Assembly: GCA_046329055.1 (NCBI GenBank)
Contig: JAXLVK010000019.1
Coordinates: 1 to 64,000 of the forward strand
Direction: 5' to 3'
DNA: 64,000 bases
Origin: JADKCL01 sp046329055
Lineage (GTDB): Bacteria > Bacteroidota > Bacteroidia > J057 > JADKCL01
Shown: positions 47,001-57,059 of the stretch, piece after piece
How the letters are laid out: each line of letters starts with the position of its first letter
Position numbering within the stretch: the first letter of the stretch is position 1
Program-made: the position numbers and the translations under genes
The notes under the pieces: model-generated
The model's database searches: none
Told to the model about the DNA's origin: nothing
What the model saw: only the letters and a program-made list of their open reading frames with translations

Positions 47001-50000
47001 CGTCTTCCCGATTCCGATCGCGCAGTTCAATGCGGCTCCTGACAGCGGTTGCCTCCCCTTGACGGTGACCATGACCAATACCAGCACCACAGGCGGCACC
47101 TATGCCTGGAATTTCGGTGCAGGCGCGGCTCCGGCTACCAGCACGGCCTACAACCCGCCCGCCGTTGTTTACAGCACTCCGGGCATCAAGGTCATCACCC
47201 TGACGGTCACTCGAAATGGTTGCTCTGCGACCACGACAGACACGGTCATTGTGCGGCCGCGTCCCGTTGTTGCCTTCACGACCACGCCCACAAGCGGTTG
47301 CTCTCCATTGACAGTCAGCTTCAACAATACCACAGCCACAGTTGGCGGGGAAACTTGGTCTTGGACATTTGGAGACGGTGGAACGAGCAATCTCCAGAAT
47401 CCGCCGCCGCACGTCTATACCAATCCCGGCCCAGGGACGCTCATCCGCACCGTCAAACTCGTGGTGGACAATGGGTTCGGCTGTGCAGACAGTGTGACGC
47501 ATACCGTCGCCATCTATCCCCTGCCCACAGCCGGCTTCAATAGCCCGTCGCAAGCCTGTGTGACCTTCCCGGTGCCATTCACAAACACTTCCACGGGGGC
47601 GAATACCTTCAGCTGGACCTTCGGAGACGGCGGAACAAGCACGCAGACCAATCCCAGCCATACCTATACTGCAACGGGAACCTATACCGTCACGTTGATC
47701 TCGAGCACTGCATTTGGCTGCCGCGACACGGTCACGAATACCATCCAACTGGACACGATTCCTGACGCGCAGTGGGTGGCGGATACGGTCTGCATCGGCA
47801 ATCCGACGTCTTTCACCGACCTGAGCGCAGGCAGCCCGATCAGTTGGGCATGGACTTTTGGGGATGGCGGGACCTCGACTTTGCAAAATCCGCAACATAG
47901 TTATGCTGCTCCGGGCACCTATTCCGTGAAACTCAAGGTCTTCAATGGCTTTGGATGTCCGGATTCGTTGATTCGGCAAGTGGTGGTCAATCCTGTTCCG
48001 GTCGCCAATTTCAGTGCACCCCCGGTCTGCTTCGGCATGCCCTCCATTTTCACCAGCACCAGCACGGGTAGTCCCGTTTTGTTTGATTGGGACTTTGGGG
48101 ATGGCAATACGGGCTCCACGGCCAATCCGACCCACGTCTATACGGCAGCCGGCACTTACAACGTCACACTCATCGTCTTCAGCGGGGTCGGATGCAGCGA
48201 TACCATCACGCGGCAGGTCATCGTGAACCCCGTTCCGACCACGGATTTTGCTGCGGATACCGTTTGTTACCTGCTCAGCACCACGTTCTCTGACCAAAGC
48301 CTAGGATCCCCGACATTCTGGAACTGGACGTTTGGGGATGGCGGCACCTCCACGATACAAAATCCAAGCCATGCCTATGCCGCTGCGGGGAGCTACACGG
48401 TGACATTGGTCTCTGGCTACACCGCGACGGGCTGCCGGGACACCATGGCCCATACCGTGATTGTCCATCCTCGCCCCGTTGCTGCATTCACCACAGGGCC
48501 GGTTTTGTTGAACGACACCACCCAATTCCAAGACCAAAGCACCAACACCCCGAATCAATGGGTCTGGGACTTCGGCGATGGGTACAATGACACGCAGCAA
48601 AATCCGACCCATGTCTATGGCAGCCCAACGACCTATACCGTTGGCCTTTGGGTGCAAAACGCCTTTGGTTGCGCCGATAGCACCACGCAAAACGTGACCG
48701 TCTATCCTCGCCCCGTCGCTGAATTTCAAACCGATAGCGTTTGCCAGAACCTCTGGACGACCTTCACGGACCTGAGCAACTCCGCTGTCACTTGGCATTA
48801 TGACCTTGGCGACGGCGACACCTCGAACCTTGCCTCTCCAACCCACCTCTACACGAATGCAGGCACATTCACAGTGACCCAAATCGTTTGGAACGTATTT
48901 GGCTGCACCGATACCATCCTGCATCCCGTGATCGTGGACAGCCTCCCGGTCGCCGAATTCGCCTCCGATACCAGTTGCTTCGGATTTGCCAACCAATTCA
49001 ATGACCTGAGCGCGGCCAATGCTGCCGGGATGAACTGGAATTGGGATTTTGGGGACACGCTGGGGGTGAGTACGCAGCAAAATCCGGCCTATATCTACGG
49101 CGATTCGGGGACATACACCGTCACGCTCATTGTCCAGAACAGCTGGGGCTGCGGCGACACCGTTTCGCATACCGCTGTCGTTTATCCGATTCCGATTGCA
49201 GGATGGGTGAATCCGACGGCATGTGCACGCAACGTGGTCCAGTTCACGGATACATCCACGAGTTCGCCGACCCAATGGTGGTGGGATTTTGGGGATGGAT
49301 CGCCCGTGGACACAACGCAGAACCCGAGCCATGTCTATGCTGTTGGCGGCTCCTACACGGTCACGCTGATCGCCGGAAACCCAGAAGGATGTATGGACAC
49401 CGCAGTGCTCGCGATCCCGGTTTACACCGTTCCAGTTCCTGCATTCACCAACGACACCGTCTGCCAAGGCAATGCGACCCAATTCGTGAATGGCAGCACC
49501 GATCCGAATCCCATGAGTTACCTCTGGAGCTTTGGGGATGGGAACAGTTCTCCATTGCAGGATCCGCAGTACATCTATCCGGACTCCGGATGGTACACGG
49601 TGCGGCTGGTCACTTCAAACGTCTATGGTTGCCATGACAGCATTTTCCATGATGTGTATGTGGCGCCCATGCCCGCGGTGGACATCCTTGCGGATACCGT
49701 TTGCCTCGGGCAGCCGACTTCCCTGAATGGGCAGACAAGCCCCTTTGTGACACAATGGGCATGGGACTTCGGAGATGGGAATACGAGCAACCTTCAGAAT
49801 GCCATTCACACCTTCGGGACACCTGGGAATCAGACGGTTTCGCTCTCAGTGAATACAGCATTTGGCTGTACTGGAAGCATCACCCGGAACATCTTCGTGG
49901 AGATTGCACCCGTCGCCAATTTCGACTTCTCGCAGTTACATTGTGCAGGGACGGACATCCAATTCAACAACCTGACCTTCGGAAACGGGGCTTTGATGAA

Positions 50001-50919
50001 CTGGACATTTGGGGATGGAGGCACGAGCAATCAGGCTTCTCCGGCCTATACCTACTCGGCTCCGGGAAATTATTCGGTGACCTTGATTGCAAGCAGCAGC
50101 AACGGTTGCGCCGACACGGTGAGCAGTCCCTTGGTGGTGCATGACCTGCCACAAGCCGCATTCCTGGCAGATACAGTTTGCCTTGGCGGCCCCACGCAGT
50201 TTACCGACGCGAGCGCGGGAGACAGCTTGGACGCTTGGTTCTGGGACTTTGGCAACAACAGCAACACGGCTTATGGTCAAACGCCAGGTTATGTCTATTA
50301 TCCAAGCGCAGACACGTTTGCCGTCAGCCTGATTGTCACCAACATTTGGGGCTGCACCGATACCACGCAGGGCAATATCCTGGTCACCCCATTGGCCGTG
50401 GCGGCGTTTAGCAGCAATCCCACGCTCCCGGCGCAGCTTGAGCTCTACGAAGGCACTGTCCAGTTCACCAACCAAAGCCAATTTGCCGATGGCTGGGTCT
50501 GGGATTTCGGAGACGGAGACACGAGTTCCGTGCTATCGCCGAGCCATACCTATACCAATTTCGGGGAATACTGCGTGACCTTGGCGGTTTGGAGCATCGG
50601 CGGGTGCGTGGACACGGTGCGAGCCTGCAACTTGGTGATCCTCGCAGGTGTGCCGGACATCCCCAACACCTTCAGTCCCAATGGCGATGGGGTCAACGAT
50701 GTCTTCGAAATCCGAAACATCGATGCCTTCCCTGACAATACCCTTGAGGTCTTCAACCGTTGGGGCAACAAGGTGTATGAGAAGGACAAGTACCACAACG
50801 AATGGGATGGCCGGAACTGGAAAAACGACCAAGTGCTGCCCGACGGGGCGTACTTCTTCGTCTTCAAACCGGGACCGGAGATGGATGAGATTGTCGGCGA
50901 CGTGGTGATTTTCAGATAA
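44067..50919 (+). pseudogene. Giant PKD-repeat surface protein with T9SS type B sorting domain; internal TAG and frameshift
   Basis: About 2280 codons. Signal peptide MVSRRNYLHSRWLWLAVFTL to LRGQ. Then about 24 PKD-type repeats, each with a variant of SWTFGDGGTS or DFGDG and a YTVTL strand. The C-terminus (about 50650-50919) is the gliding-motility-associated type B sorting domain: PNTFSPNGDGVNDVFEIRN, EVFNRWGNKVYEKDKYHNEW and DGRNWKNDQVLPDGAYFFVF. Two breaks: an in-frame TAG at 44886-44888, where sibling repeats have Tyr (GTYTVT), and a 4-bp GGCA duplication near 45652 that shifts the frame. The protein is expected to be a long surface filament or adhesin, exported by T9SS and attached via the PorP/SprF protein next door. 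If the breaks are real the gene is dead; if errors, it is intact. Confidence 0.85.
46225..47520 (+). repeat. 510-bp tandem repeats in the PKD gene
   Basis: Anchors GTGATCGTTCG (46225), GTGATCGTCCG (46735) and GTCATTGTGCG (47245) are spaced exactly 510 bp, or 170 codons: two PKD domains per unit. Units 1 and 2 are nearly identical at the protein level; the third is partial. Confidence 0.8.
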
Positions 50920-50981
50920 GAGACAGGTAATAGGTGACAGATGATAGTGGACAGTTGACAGTTGATGAAAGGAATTTTGGG

Positions 50982-51962
50982 ATGGGAAATCGAATAGAAC
51001 ATCGAATTTGGAGGCTCGGGAATCGAATCGGGCTGGCTTGTGTTTGGATTTGCTTGTTGGCGTTGCCTTTCGAATTGCAGGGGCAGCAAGATGCGATGTA
51101 CAGCCAATACATGTTCAATGGCATGGCTGTGAATCCGGCTTATGCGGGCAGCCGGGACGTGCTGAGCATCACGGGATTGTTCCGCGCCCAATGGCTGAAT
51201 GTGCCGGGAGCGCCTGTGACACAAAACCTTGCGATCCATTCCCCCTCCAGAAATGGTCGGTACGGCTTCGGCCTGAATTTGGTCAATGACCACATCAGCT
51301 ACCTCGGACAGACATGGGTCAATGGCCTGTTTGCCTACCGCATCCCTACGAAACGTGGCAAGCTCGCCCTCGGGCTGCAAGGCGCTTTCAGCCATTACCG
51401 CATCAATTGGAACGAAGCCTACCTGATCAATCCCAATGACCAAATCCTCAGCACGCATGGCCGCAGCCTCTTCCTGCCCAACGTCGGATTTGGCATTTAC
51501 TACAACGAAAAGAACTGGTTTGCAGGGGCATCCGCGCCGCACCTGTTGGTGAATTCGCTCAATACTGCCCGTCCGGGCGTCGGTCTTGGGCAAAGCACGC
51601 AGAATCTGGCGATCCTGTCCCGGCATTTCTTCCTTTGGGGAGGCGTGGCATTGCCGCTGAGCAGCGATGTCGTTTTCCGGCCCACGGTTTTGATGAAATA
51701 TGTGCAAGCCGCCCCGATCGAATTCGACCTCACGGCCCATTTCATTTTCAAATCGAAGTTTTGGGCGGGCGCGAGCTTCCGGACCCGGGACGGCATCCTG
51801 GGCATGTTGCAATACCAATTCACCAAGCAGCTTTTGGGCGGATACGCTTACGATTTCCCATTCACGAGCCTCGGAAGATTCACGTCGGGGACGCATGAAT
51901 TGATGCTGCGGTACGAATTCAGTTTTGGAGGCGAGGCAGTGAGAAGCCCTCGGTTTTTTTGA
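50982..51962 (+). CDS. PorP/SprF family T9SS outer-membrane protein
   Basis: About 326 residues from ATG 50982 (MGNRIEHRIWRLGNRIGLAC), with signal peptide to LQGQQDAMYSQYMFNGMAVN, the standard PorP/SprF opening (QDPxYSQYMFNxxxxNPAYAG). Barrel strands: YGFGLNLVNDHISYLGQTWV, RIPTKRGKLALGLQGAFSHY, NEKNWFAGASAPHLLVNSLN, FRPTVLMKYVQAAPIEFDLT and FWAGASFRTRDGILGMLQYQ; the last strand ends HELMLRYEFSFG. In Flavobacterium SprF is needed for export or attachment of type B cargo such as SprB, so this gene fits as partner of the PKD protein 62 nt upstream. The intervening DNA is heptamer repeats (GACAGTTGACAGTTGATG), which can be read as an N-terminal extension from 50934. Confidence 0.92.
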   Translation: MGNRIEHRIWRLGNRIGLACVWICLLALPFELQGQQDAMYSQYMFNGMAVNPAYAGSRDVLSITGLFRAQWLNVPGAPVTQNLAIHSPSRNGRYGFGLNLVNDHISYLGQTWVNGLFAYRIPTKRGKLALGLQGAFSHYRINWNEAYLINPNDQILSTHGRSLFLPNVGFGIYYNEKNWFAGASAPHLLVNSLNTARPGVGLGQSTQNLAILSRHFFLWGGVALPLSSDVVFRPTVLMKYVQAAPIEFDLTAHFIFKSKFWAGASFRTRDGILGMLQYQFTKQLLGGYAYDFPFTSLGRFTSGTHELMLRYEFSFGGEAVRSPRFF

Positions 51963-54606
51963 TGAGAGAAAGGAAGTACGGGTCGAATATGCGGGAATTC
52001 AATACCAATAGCTCCGTTTTTGACCAAGGCAAAGCCGAATTGATGAGAGATGAGGGTGGAGGGAGGAGAGTTTCCATGCCCGAAAAGTCACTCTCCACCC
52101 TCATCTCCCATCTCTCATCCAAAACCGCAACACTGGTAGGCGCAACAGTCGCCATCCTTCTGCTCACCTTCGCAAGCATTCGCGCCCAAAGTCCAACCCT
52201 TGTCAAAGCCGACGAATGCTACAACCGCTTGGCCTACGCGACAGCCATCCCGCTGTATCAGAAGGCTTTGCAAAAAGGATTTGAACCCGAAGCCGTCATT
52301 CGCCTAGCCGATTGCTACCGCCTCACGAACAATTATCCTAAGGCTGCAGAATGGTACCGGAAGGTGATGCAACTGCAAAGCCGATTTTCATGAAAAGGAT
52401 GGCTTTCTGGTCTTTCACCCAAAGGGATCACAAGGCGCTCGCGAGCAGTTCGCGCAATACGCCCAACTCGAACCCAACGATCCCCCGGGACGGGGAATTC
52501 GTGGCTGCATTGGACGACCTGCTGCCTTCCTTGCTCAAGGATTCGGCCATGGTCAGCATCGAAAAATTGCCGTTCAATTCACCTGCGGCGGATTTTGGGG
52601 CGTTCCCTTATGAGGGCGGCGTGGTCTTTGCGAGCAGCCGGAACAATAGCGCTCCGCTCCGGCAGGACTTCGAATGGATGCAGCAGCCCTATTTGGACCT
52701 CTTCCATGTGGCCAAGGATTCCACAAAAGGCTGGCGCAAGCCCGAACTACTGCCTGCCGCCATCAATACCCGCTACCACGAGAGCAACTTTTTCATGGTT
52801 CCGGGTGGCAATCAGGCCGTTTTCACGCGAAATGACTTCTTCGAGACACGACAAGGGCAAAAACATGCAGGAGTAATCCTCTTGCAGACCTACTTCGCGG
52901 AAATGAAGGGGCTGGAGGTCGGGGAAATCACGCCATTTGCCTGGAACAACCACGAATACAGCGTGGGACACGCCTGTGTTTCATCGGACGGCAGCAAGAT
53001 GTACCTCGTCTCAGACATGCCCGGCGGTCAGGGCGGCAAGGACATTTATGTCAGTACCCGTCAAGGCTCAGGGTGGTCGCAACCCCGCAACCTCGGTGCT
53101 CCCGTCAATACACTCGGCGACGAAATGTTTCCCTACCTCCACAGCGACGGAACCCTCTATTTTGCCTCAAATGGTCATCCCGGGCTCGGGCATTTGGACA
53201 TTTTCAAGGCCAAACTCGATGAGCCGGAGGTCAAGATCCGCAACCTCGGCTACCCCATCAATTCGCCCTTTGATGACTTCGCATTCTTGCTGGAATCCGA
53301 TGGCGCAAACGGCTACCTGAGCAGCAACCGCACGGGCGGCATGGGCGACGATGACATCTATCGGTTCAAAATCGAAGGCGTCCGCGTAGAGATCATCGTT
53401 CGGGACAAGAACGCGAAGCTGCCCATTGAAAACGCCAAAATCCGGGTGATGGATGAGGGCACGGGCAGTCCAACTATATCACCGACAGCACGGGCCGCAT
53501 CCTGTTCACGACAGCCGCAAATCGCGACTTTGATGGCCTTGTGACAACCACGGAATTTGACCCAGTCAAACTGCCAATGAGCACGGTGACGCAGTCTGGT
53601 CAGACCTTTTTCCAGTACATCGTCGAGCTTTACAATCCGCCTGCGATCTCCGCCGTGGTGATCGATGCCCGGACCAGGAGCGCCTGCCGGTTCCCACCTC
53701 TTCATCAACATCGCCAACAAGGACAGCACTCTCCGCGTCGCCGATAGAAATGGTCGCTTCGCGATCAAATTGAGCAGAAAGCGACTACGACCTGATCGTC
53801 ACGCATCCCGGCTACCTGACCTTACATCACCGGGTCAGACTGAAATGACGCAGTACGACGGCGACACCGTGATCCCATTGGAGCTGGAAATGATCCGGCT
53901 CAATGAAGCCATTGTGCTCAAAAACATCCACTACGACTACGACAAGTGGTACATCCGCGACGATGCCATTCCGGACCTGCTGCATCTCTGCAAGTTGCTC
54001 GGGGATAACCCCTCCATCAAGATCGAACTGAGTTCGCATACCGACTGCAGAGGCAGCGATGAGTACAACCGCGTCCTCTCCAACAAGCGCGCATGGTCGG
54101 CGGCGGCCTTCTTGATCGAGCAGGGCATTGACAGCAGCCAAATCCTGCCCAATGGCTATGGGGAAACGCGGCTTGTAAACGGCTGTGACGATGGGGTGGA
54201 CTGCGACGAGGACAAGCATTTCGCCAACCGCCGGACGGAATTCGCCATCGTGGGATTTATCGGAGAGAATGGGCAAGCCACCGTCCTCAAATCCGTTGCC
54301 GAGGACCCCACCGCCCCTCCAAAATATGTCCCCGAAGCCGGCCGCGAATGGTTCAGCAAGCCCACCCTACCCGATGCAGCCTACGGCAAAGGCCAATACC
54401 GCATCCTTGCAGGCAGCTTCGACCGGAAGCTGAACCGTGATGAATTGCGCCCCTTCTTCGAGTACGATGACAAGGTCGTCATGGTCCAAACCGGCGGCCA
54501 ATACCAGTACTTCGTCGGGGACTACAATACCTCCCAAGGCGCCGACCGCGCCATGCGACACCTCCGCACCTACGGCTGGAAGAACGCCATCGTAGTTGAC
54601 AAGTGA
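51962..54606 (+). CDS. OmpA/PD40/TPR envelope protein of the T9SS module, several frameshifts
   Basis: ATG 51962 overlaps the PorP/SprF stop. The N-terminal 50 codons are repeat-derived; the signal peptide is at about 52125-52190 (VGATVAILLLTFASIRAQ); ATG 52076 (MPEKSLSTLI) is an alternative start. Domains: TPR (ADECYNRLAYATAIPLYQKA), continued after a shift as DFHEKDGFLVFHPKGSQGAR, then PD40/WD40-like propeller blades (GAFPYEGGVVFASSRNNSAP, SSDGSKMYLVSDMPGGQGGK, LHSDGTLYFASNGHPGLGHL, GYLSSNRTGGMGDDDIYRFK), a carboxypeptidase-regulatory-like part, and an OmpA domain (LKNIHYDYDKWYIRDDAIPD, IELSSHTDCRGSDEYNRVLS). It ends with a SPOR-like segment (RILAGSFDRKLNRDEL). Shifts occur near 52378, 52490, 53465, 53695 and 53785. 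PorE-like: likely binds peptidoglycan. Confidence 0.85.
52042..52119. repeat. Inverted repeat of GATGAGAG units inside the ORF start
   Basis: GATGAGAGATGAGGGTGGAG (from 52042) pairs with CTCTCCACCCTCATCTCCCA ... CTCTCATC (52091-52119), with about 20 nt between the arms. Same sequence type as the tract at 25290-25680. Confidence 0.7.
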
Positions 54607-54608
54607 CA

Positions 54609-54653
54609 GTTGACAGTGGATAAGGCCCAGAGTGTCAACTATCCACTGTCAAC
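54609..54653. terminator. Heptamer-repeat hairpin between convergent genes
   Basis: GTTGACAGTGGATA (54609-54622) pairs exactly with TATCCACTGTCAAC (54640-54653) around a 17-nt loop. It is built of the same TCAAC/GTTGA units as the STRR tracts and is placed where a terminator is expected. Confidence 0.55.
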
Positions 54654-54666
54654 TATCACCTGAATT

Positions 54667-55242
54667 TTAGCGCTCGATTTCGATGAAGTATTGGCCTCGG
54701 TTGAAGCTCACTTCTCTTGGGGTGCGGAGGCCTGTGGTCCAGGTTGCGGGATCGAGCTTGAGGCTGACCCAGCGCTTCGGGTCGCGGTTCAGGGCGCCAG
54801 GATTCTGCACAGTCAATTCGGCGAGGCTCAATCGCTCCAATCGCTTGATGGTCAGCTGTGGAACCACCACATAAAGCCGGGTCATGTCCTCACTCACGTA
54901 GGTATCGCCAAGCGTCAGGTCCGTTCCCAGATGGACGATGGGACGTTGGTCGGCTTCCATGAATCCCTGCCCCGTCAGGACCAGGATGAGGTCGCCTCGT
55001 TGCCCGATGGGACTGCCTTCCTTGGCCCGCACCCATTCAAATCCACTGACCTTGAGGTCAGCGACTTGCCGCAGCGGGAGGGCTGGCTCAGAGGACTTCC
55101 GGATTTCGAGGTTGTCTTCGGTGGTGCCTCGGTCGGCTGGCGAAGGGGTCGTTGTGGGCAATGCTTGCTGCGCGATGATGAACCCCGTCAGCATCAGGAT
55201 CGCCGCAAAAACCACCACTGTATATTTAGACTTTTTGGTCAT
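54667..55242 (-). CDS. Membrane-anchored or secreted protein of unknown function
   Basis: 191 residues. N-terminal segment YTVVVFAAILMLTGFIIAQQ (about 7-26) is a signal peptide or membrane anchor, followed by a Thr/Pro/Ser linker (ALPTTTPSPADRGTTED). The C-terminal about 130 residues resemble an IPT/TIG-like beta sandwich: KVSGFEWVRAKEGSPIGQRG, DLILVLTGQGFMEADQRPIV, LYVVVPQLTIKRLERLSLAE, TVQNPGALNRDPKRWVSLKL. I do not recognise a family by name. A perfect TAnnTTTG box ends 8 nt before the ATG. Confidence 0.65.
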   Translation of the reverse strand: MTKKSKYTVVVFAAILMLTGFIIAQQALPTTTPSPADRGTTEDNLEIRKSSEPALPLRQVADLKVSGFEWVRAKEGSPIGQRGDLILVLTGQGFMEADQRPIVHLGTDLTLGDTYVSEDMTRLYVVVPQLTIKRLERLSLAELTVQNPGALNRDPKRWVSLKLDPATWTTGLRTPREVSFNRGQYFIEIER

Positions 55243-55250
55243 AACTCATT

Positions 55251-55258
55251 CAAATTTA
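55251..55258 (-). promoter_or_regulatory. -7 promoter box
   Basis: TAAATTTG on the minus strand, perfect TAnnTTTG, 8 nt before the ATG at 55242. Confidence 0.55.
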
Positions 55259-55277
55259 ATGCATTGAACATTGATTT

Positions 55278-56852
55278 TCAATCAGCGAATTCCAGGTCCT
55301 CGATCTTGATGGCTCCCGTGGAATTCGTGAATCCGGCCACATTGGGGCGATTGAAGGAGAACTTGACGCTGACCACTTGACTGAAATCGACGCCTACGAA
55401 ATCCGTCTTGGGAATCCGGAAGCCGCGCATGATCTGCTTGAAATTGAACATGTCTCCAGCATCCAATGAGCCGGAAACGTCGGGATATTGCAGTCCGCCG
55501 AGGTAGTTGGAAATGGGCACGGTGCCTTGGTGTCCTGCTGCATCCGCGACGGTGACGTTGAGGTCCTTCTTGGTGTCAAGGGGATTCCATTCGTAAGGAT
55601 GGACTTGGCTCATCCGGAAGCTCAGGAATCCGAATCCGCTGGCATTGGTGCTGGGAAAATTGAAGGTCAGGGCGTCGGTTCCCCCGTCCCAAGTGACATT
55701 CAATGCCGGACCGAAACTGTAATCGGGTGGATTGGACATGGTGAAATCCGTGAACAAGGGCAGTCCGGTGCCGACGTTGTTGCCATTCAGGTTATTGACT
55801 CCAGTCGTGCCAATCGGGCCGCCGTTGTCGATGCTGAGGAAATGCTCGTCGTAGTAGGTAAGGTAGTAGTCGATTCCATTCACGATGCGTGGGCTGCCCT
55901 GCAGGTATTTCGGCCAATTGAAGCGGTCGTAGGCACGGACATGGGTGTCAAACCAAGCATTGATCAGGCCCTTGGCCATCTGCTGATGCTGTTCCCTTGA
56001 GATTTCATTGGCTTCGAAGGGGTAAGTGATGTTGTCGGTGAAATGGAAATGGTTGGCGCCATAGATTTCGACCAGCTCCTTGGGCGCCGTGCGCGTGCCA
56101 CGAGACCAAATATCCGGCCCTTGGCCTTCGATGAGGTCGCCGTCCCATGATCCATAGATGCTCAGGTGCGGAATCGAAGCCGTCAAGGCATCTGTCCCAA
56201 AATTCACCGGGGAGATGGTCGCGAGCGCCTTGATCGGGCGGTTGCGGTGGGTGCTGTTGTAGTTGCAGGCGTAGATCGCCCCTCCCCCGCCCCGGCTATG
56301 CCCGATGAGCGCGATCTTCGTGGTATCGATGCGGTGGTAGAATGGACTCGCGGGCGTCCGGCATTCCTTGGCCATGTATTCGATCGCATGAAGCATCAAT
56401 TCTCCCCGGTGCGGAATCCCCCATTCGAAGCCGTTTTGCAGGGAATTCACCACGTCCAGGTTCACCGAAATGCAGATGTAGCCCCATGAGGCCAAGTGGT
56501 CCATGAGGTTGGACATCCCCAGGTAGTTGTTGGGGACGCCGAGCGGGTAGCGGCCATGTCCGAAGACGACGAGCGGATGCAGGGTTGAGTCGAATTTGAC
56601 GCAGTTGGTGTCAAGGGTGGAGTGGTAAACGCGGGCCCTGAACTCCACGGGGGAGAGCATGCCGGGCGCGTCCACGAAGGTGTAGCTTTGCCCTGCGGGG
56701 ACGTCCCAAGTGCAAACCTTGCCGATGAAGCTCTGCTTGGGATTGCAACCCTTGCAGCCGAAGATGAATAGACAGATGGCAAACGCGAGCACGCCATAGG
56801 TGCTACCAAAGCGTTTGCGCCCGTTGGACGGGGGCAAAAAACTGATTCTCAT
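55278..56852 (-). CDS. Secreted alpha/beta-hydrolase (chlorophyllase/PAF-acetylhydrolase-like) with C-terminal beta domain
   Basis: 524 residues. Lipobox ICLFIFGC (Cys about 33), so a lipoprotein. Alpha/beta-hydrolase core: HPLVVFGHGRYPLGVPNNYL (oxyanion-side HG), LASWGYICISVNLDVVNSLQ, and KIALIGHSRGGGGAIYACNY, the nucleophile elbow GHSRG. LSIYGSWDGDLIEGQG would hold the acid, and YGANHFHFTD the catalytic His. From about residue 350 a second, beta-rich domain (GPALNVTWDGGTDALTFNFP ... VDFSQVVSVKFSFNRPNVAG) resembles a carbohydrate-binding or CUB-like sandwich. Likely an ester hydrolase at the cell surface or periplasm; substrate unknown. Confidence 0.82.
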   Translation of the reverse strand: MRISFLPPSNGRKRFGSTYGVLAFAICLFIFGCKGCNPKQSFIGKVCTWDVPAGQSYTFVDAPGMLSPVEFRARVYHSTLDTNCVKFDSTLHPLVVFGHGRYPLGVPNNYLGMSNLMDHLASWGYICISVNLDVVNSLQNGFEWGIPHRGELMLHAIEYMAKECRTPASPFYHRIDTTKIALIGHSRGGGGAIYACNYNSTHRNRPIKALATISPVNFGTDALTASIPHLSIYGSWDGDLIEGQGPDIWSRGTRTAPKELVEIYGANHFHFTDNITYPFEANEISREQHQQMAKGLINAWFDTHVRAYDRFNWPKYLQGSPRIVNGIDYYLTYYDEHFLSIDNGGPIGTTGVNNLNGNNVGTGLPLFTDFTMSNPPDYSFGPALNVTWDGGTDALTFNFPSTNASGFGFLSFRMSQVHPYEWNPLDTKKDLNVTVADAAGHQGTVPISNYLGGLQYPDVSGSLDAGDMFNFKQIMRGFRIPKTDFVGVDFSQVVSVKFSFNRPNVAGFTNSTGAIKIEDLEFAD

Positions 56853-57059
56853 GCAATTCGCAGTGATGTAAGAGGGTGACGTCTCGATCTACTATACGGT
56901 TTGCCAATCTATCATCTTTTCGTTCCAATTCCTAAACCGGGGAATGCGCCTCAGTTGCCCACAGGTAAGGATTTTCGAAAACTAATGCTAATTTTAGCCT
57001 TGACCGAGGCAGTTGGAAGGCCCCGGAAATTGTCCTTCGATTCGTTAACCAACTTGACT

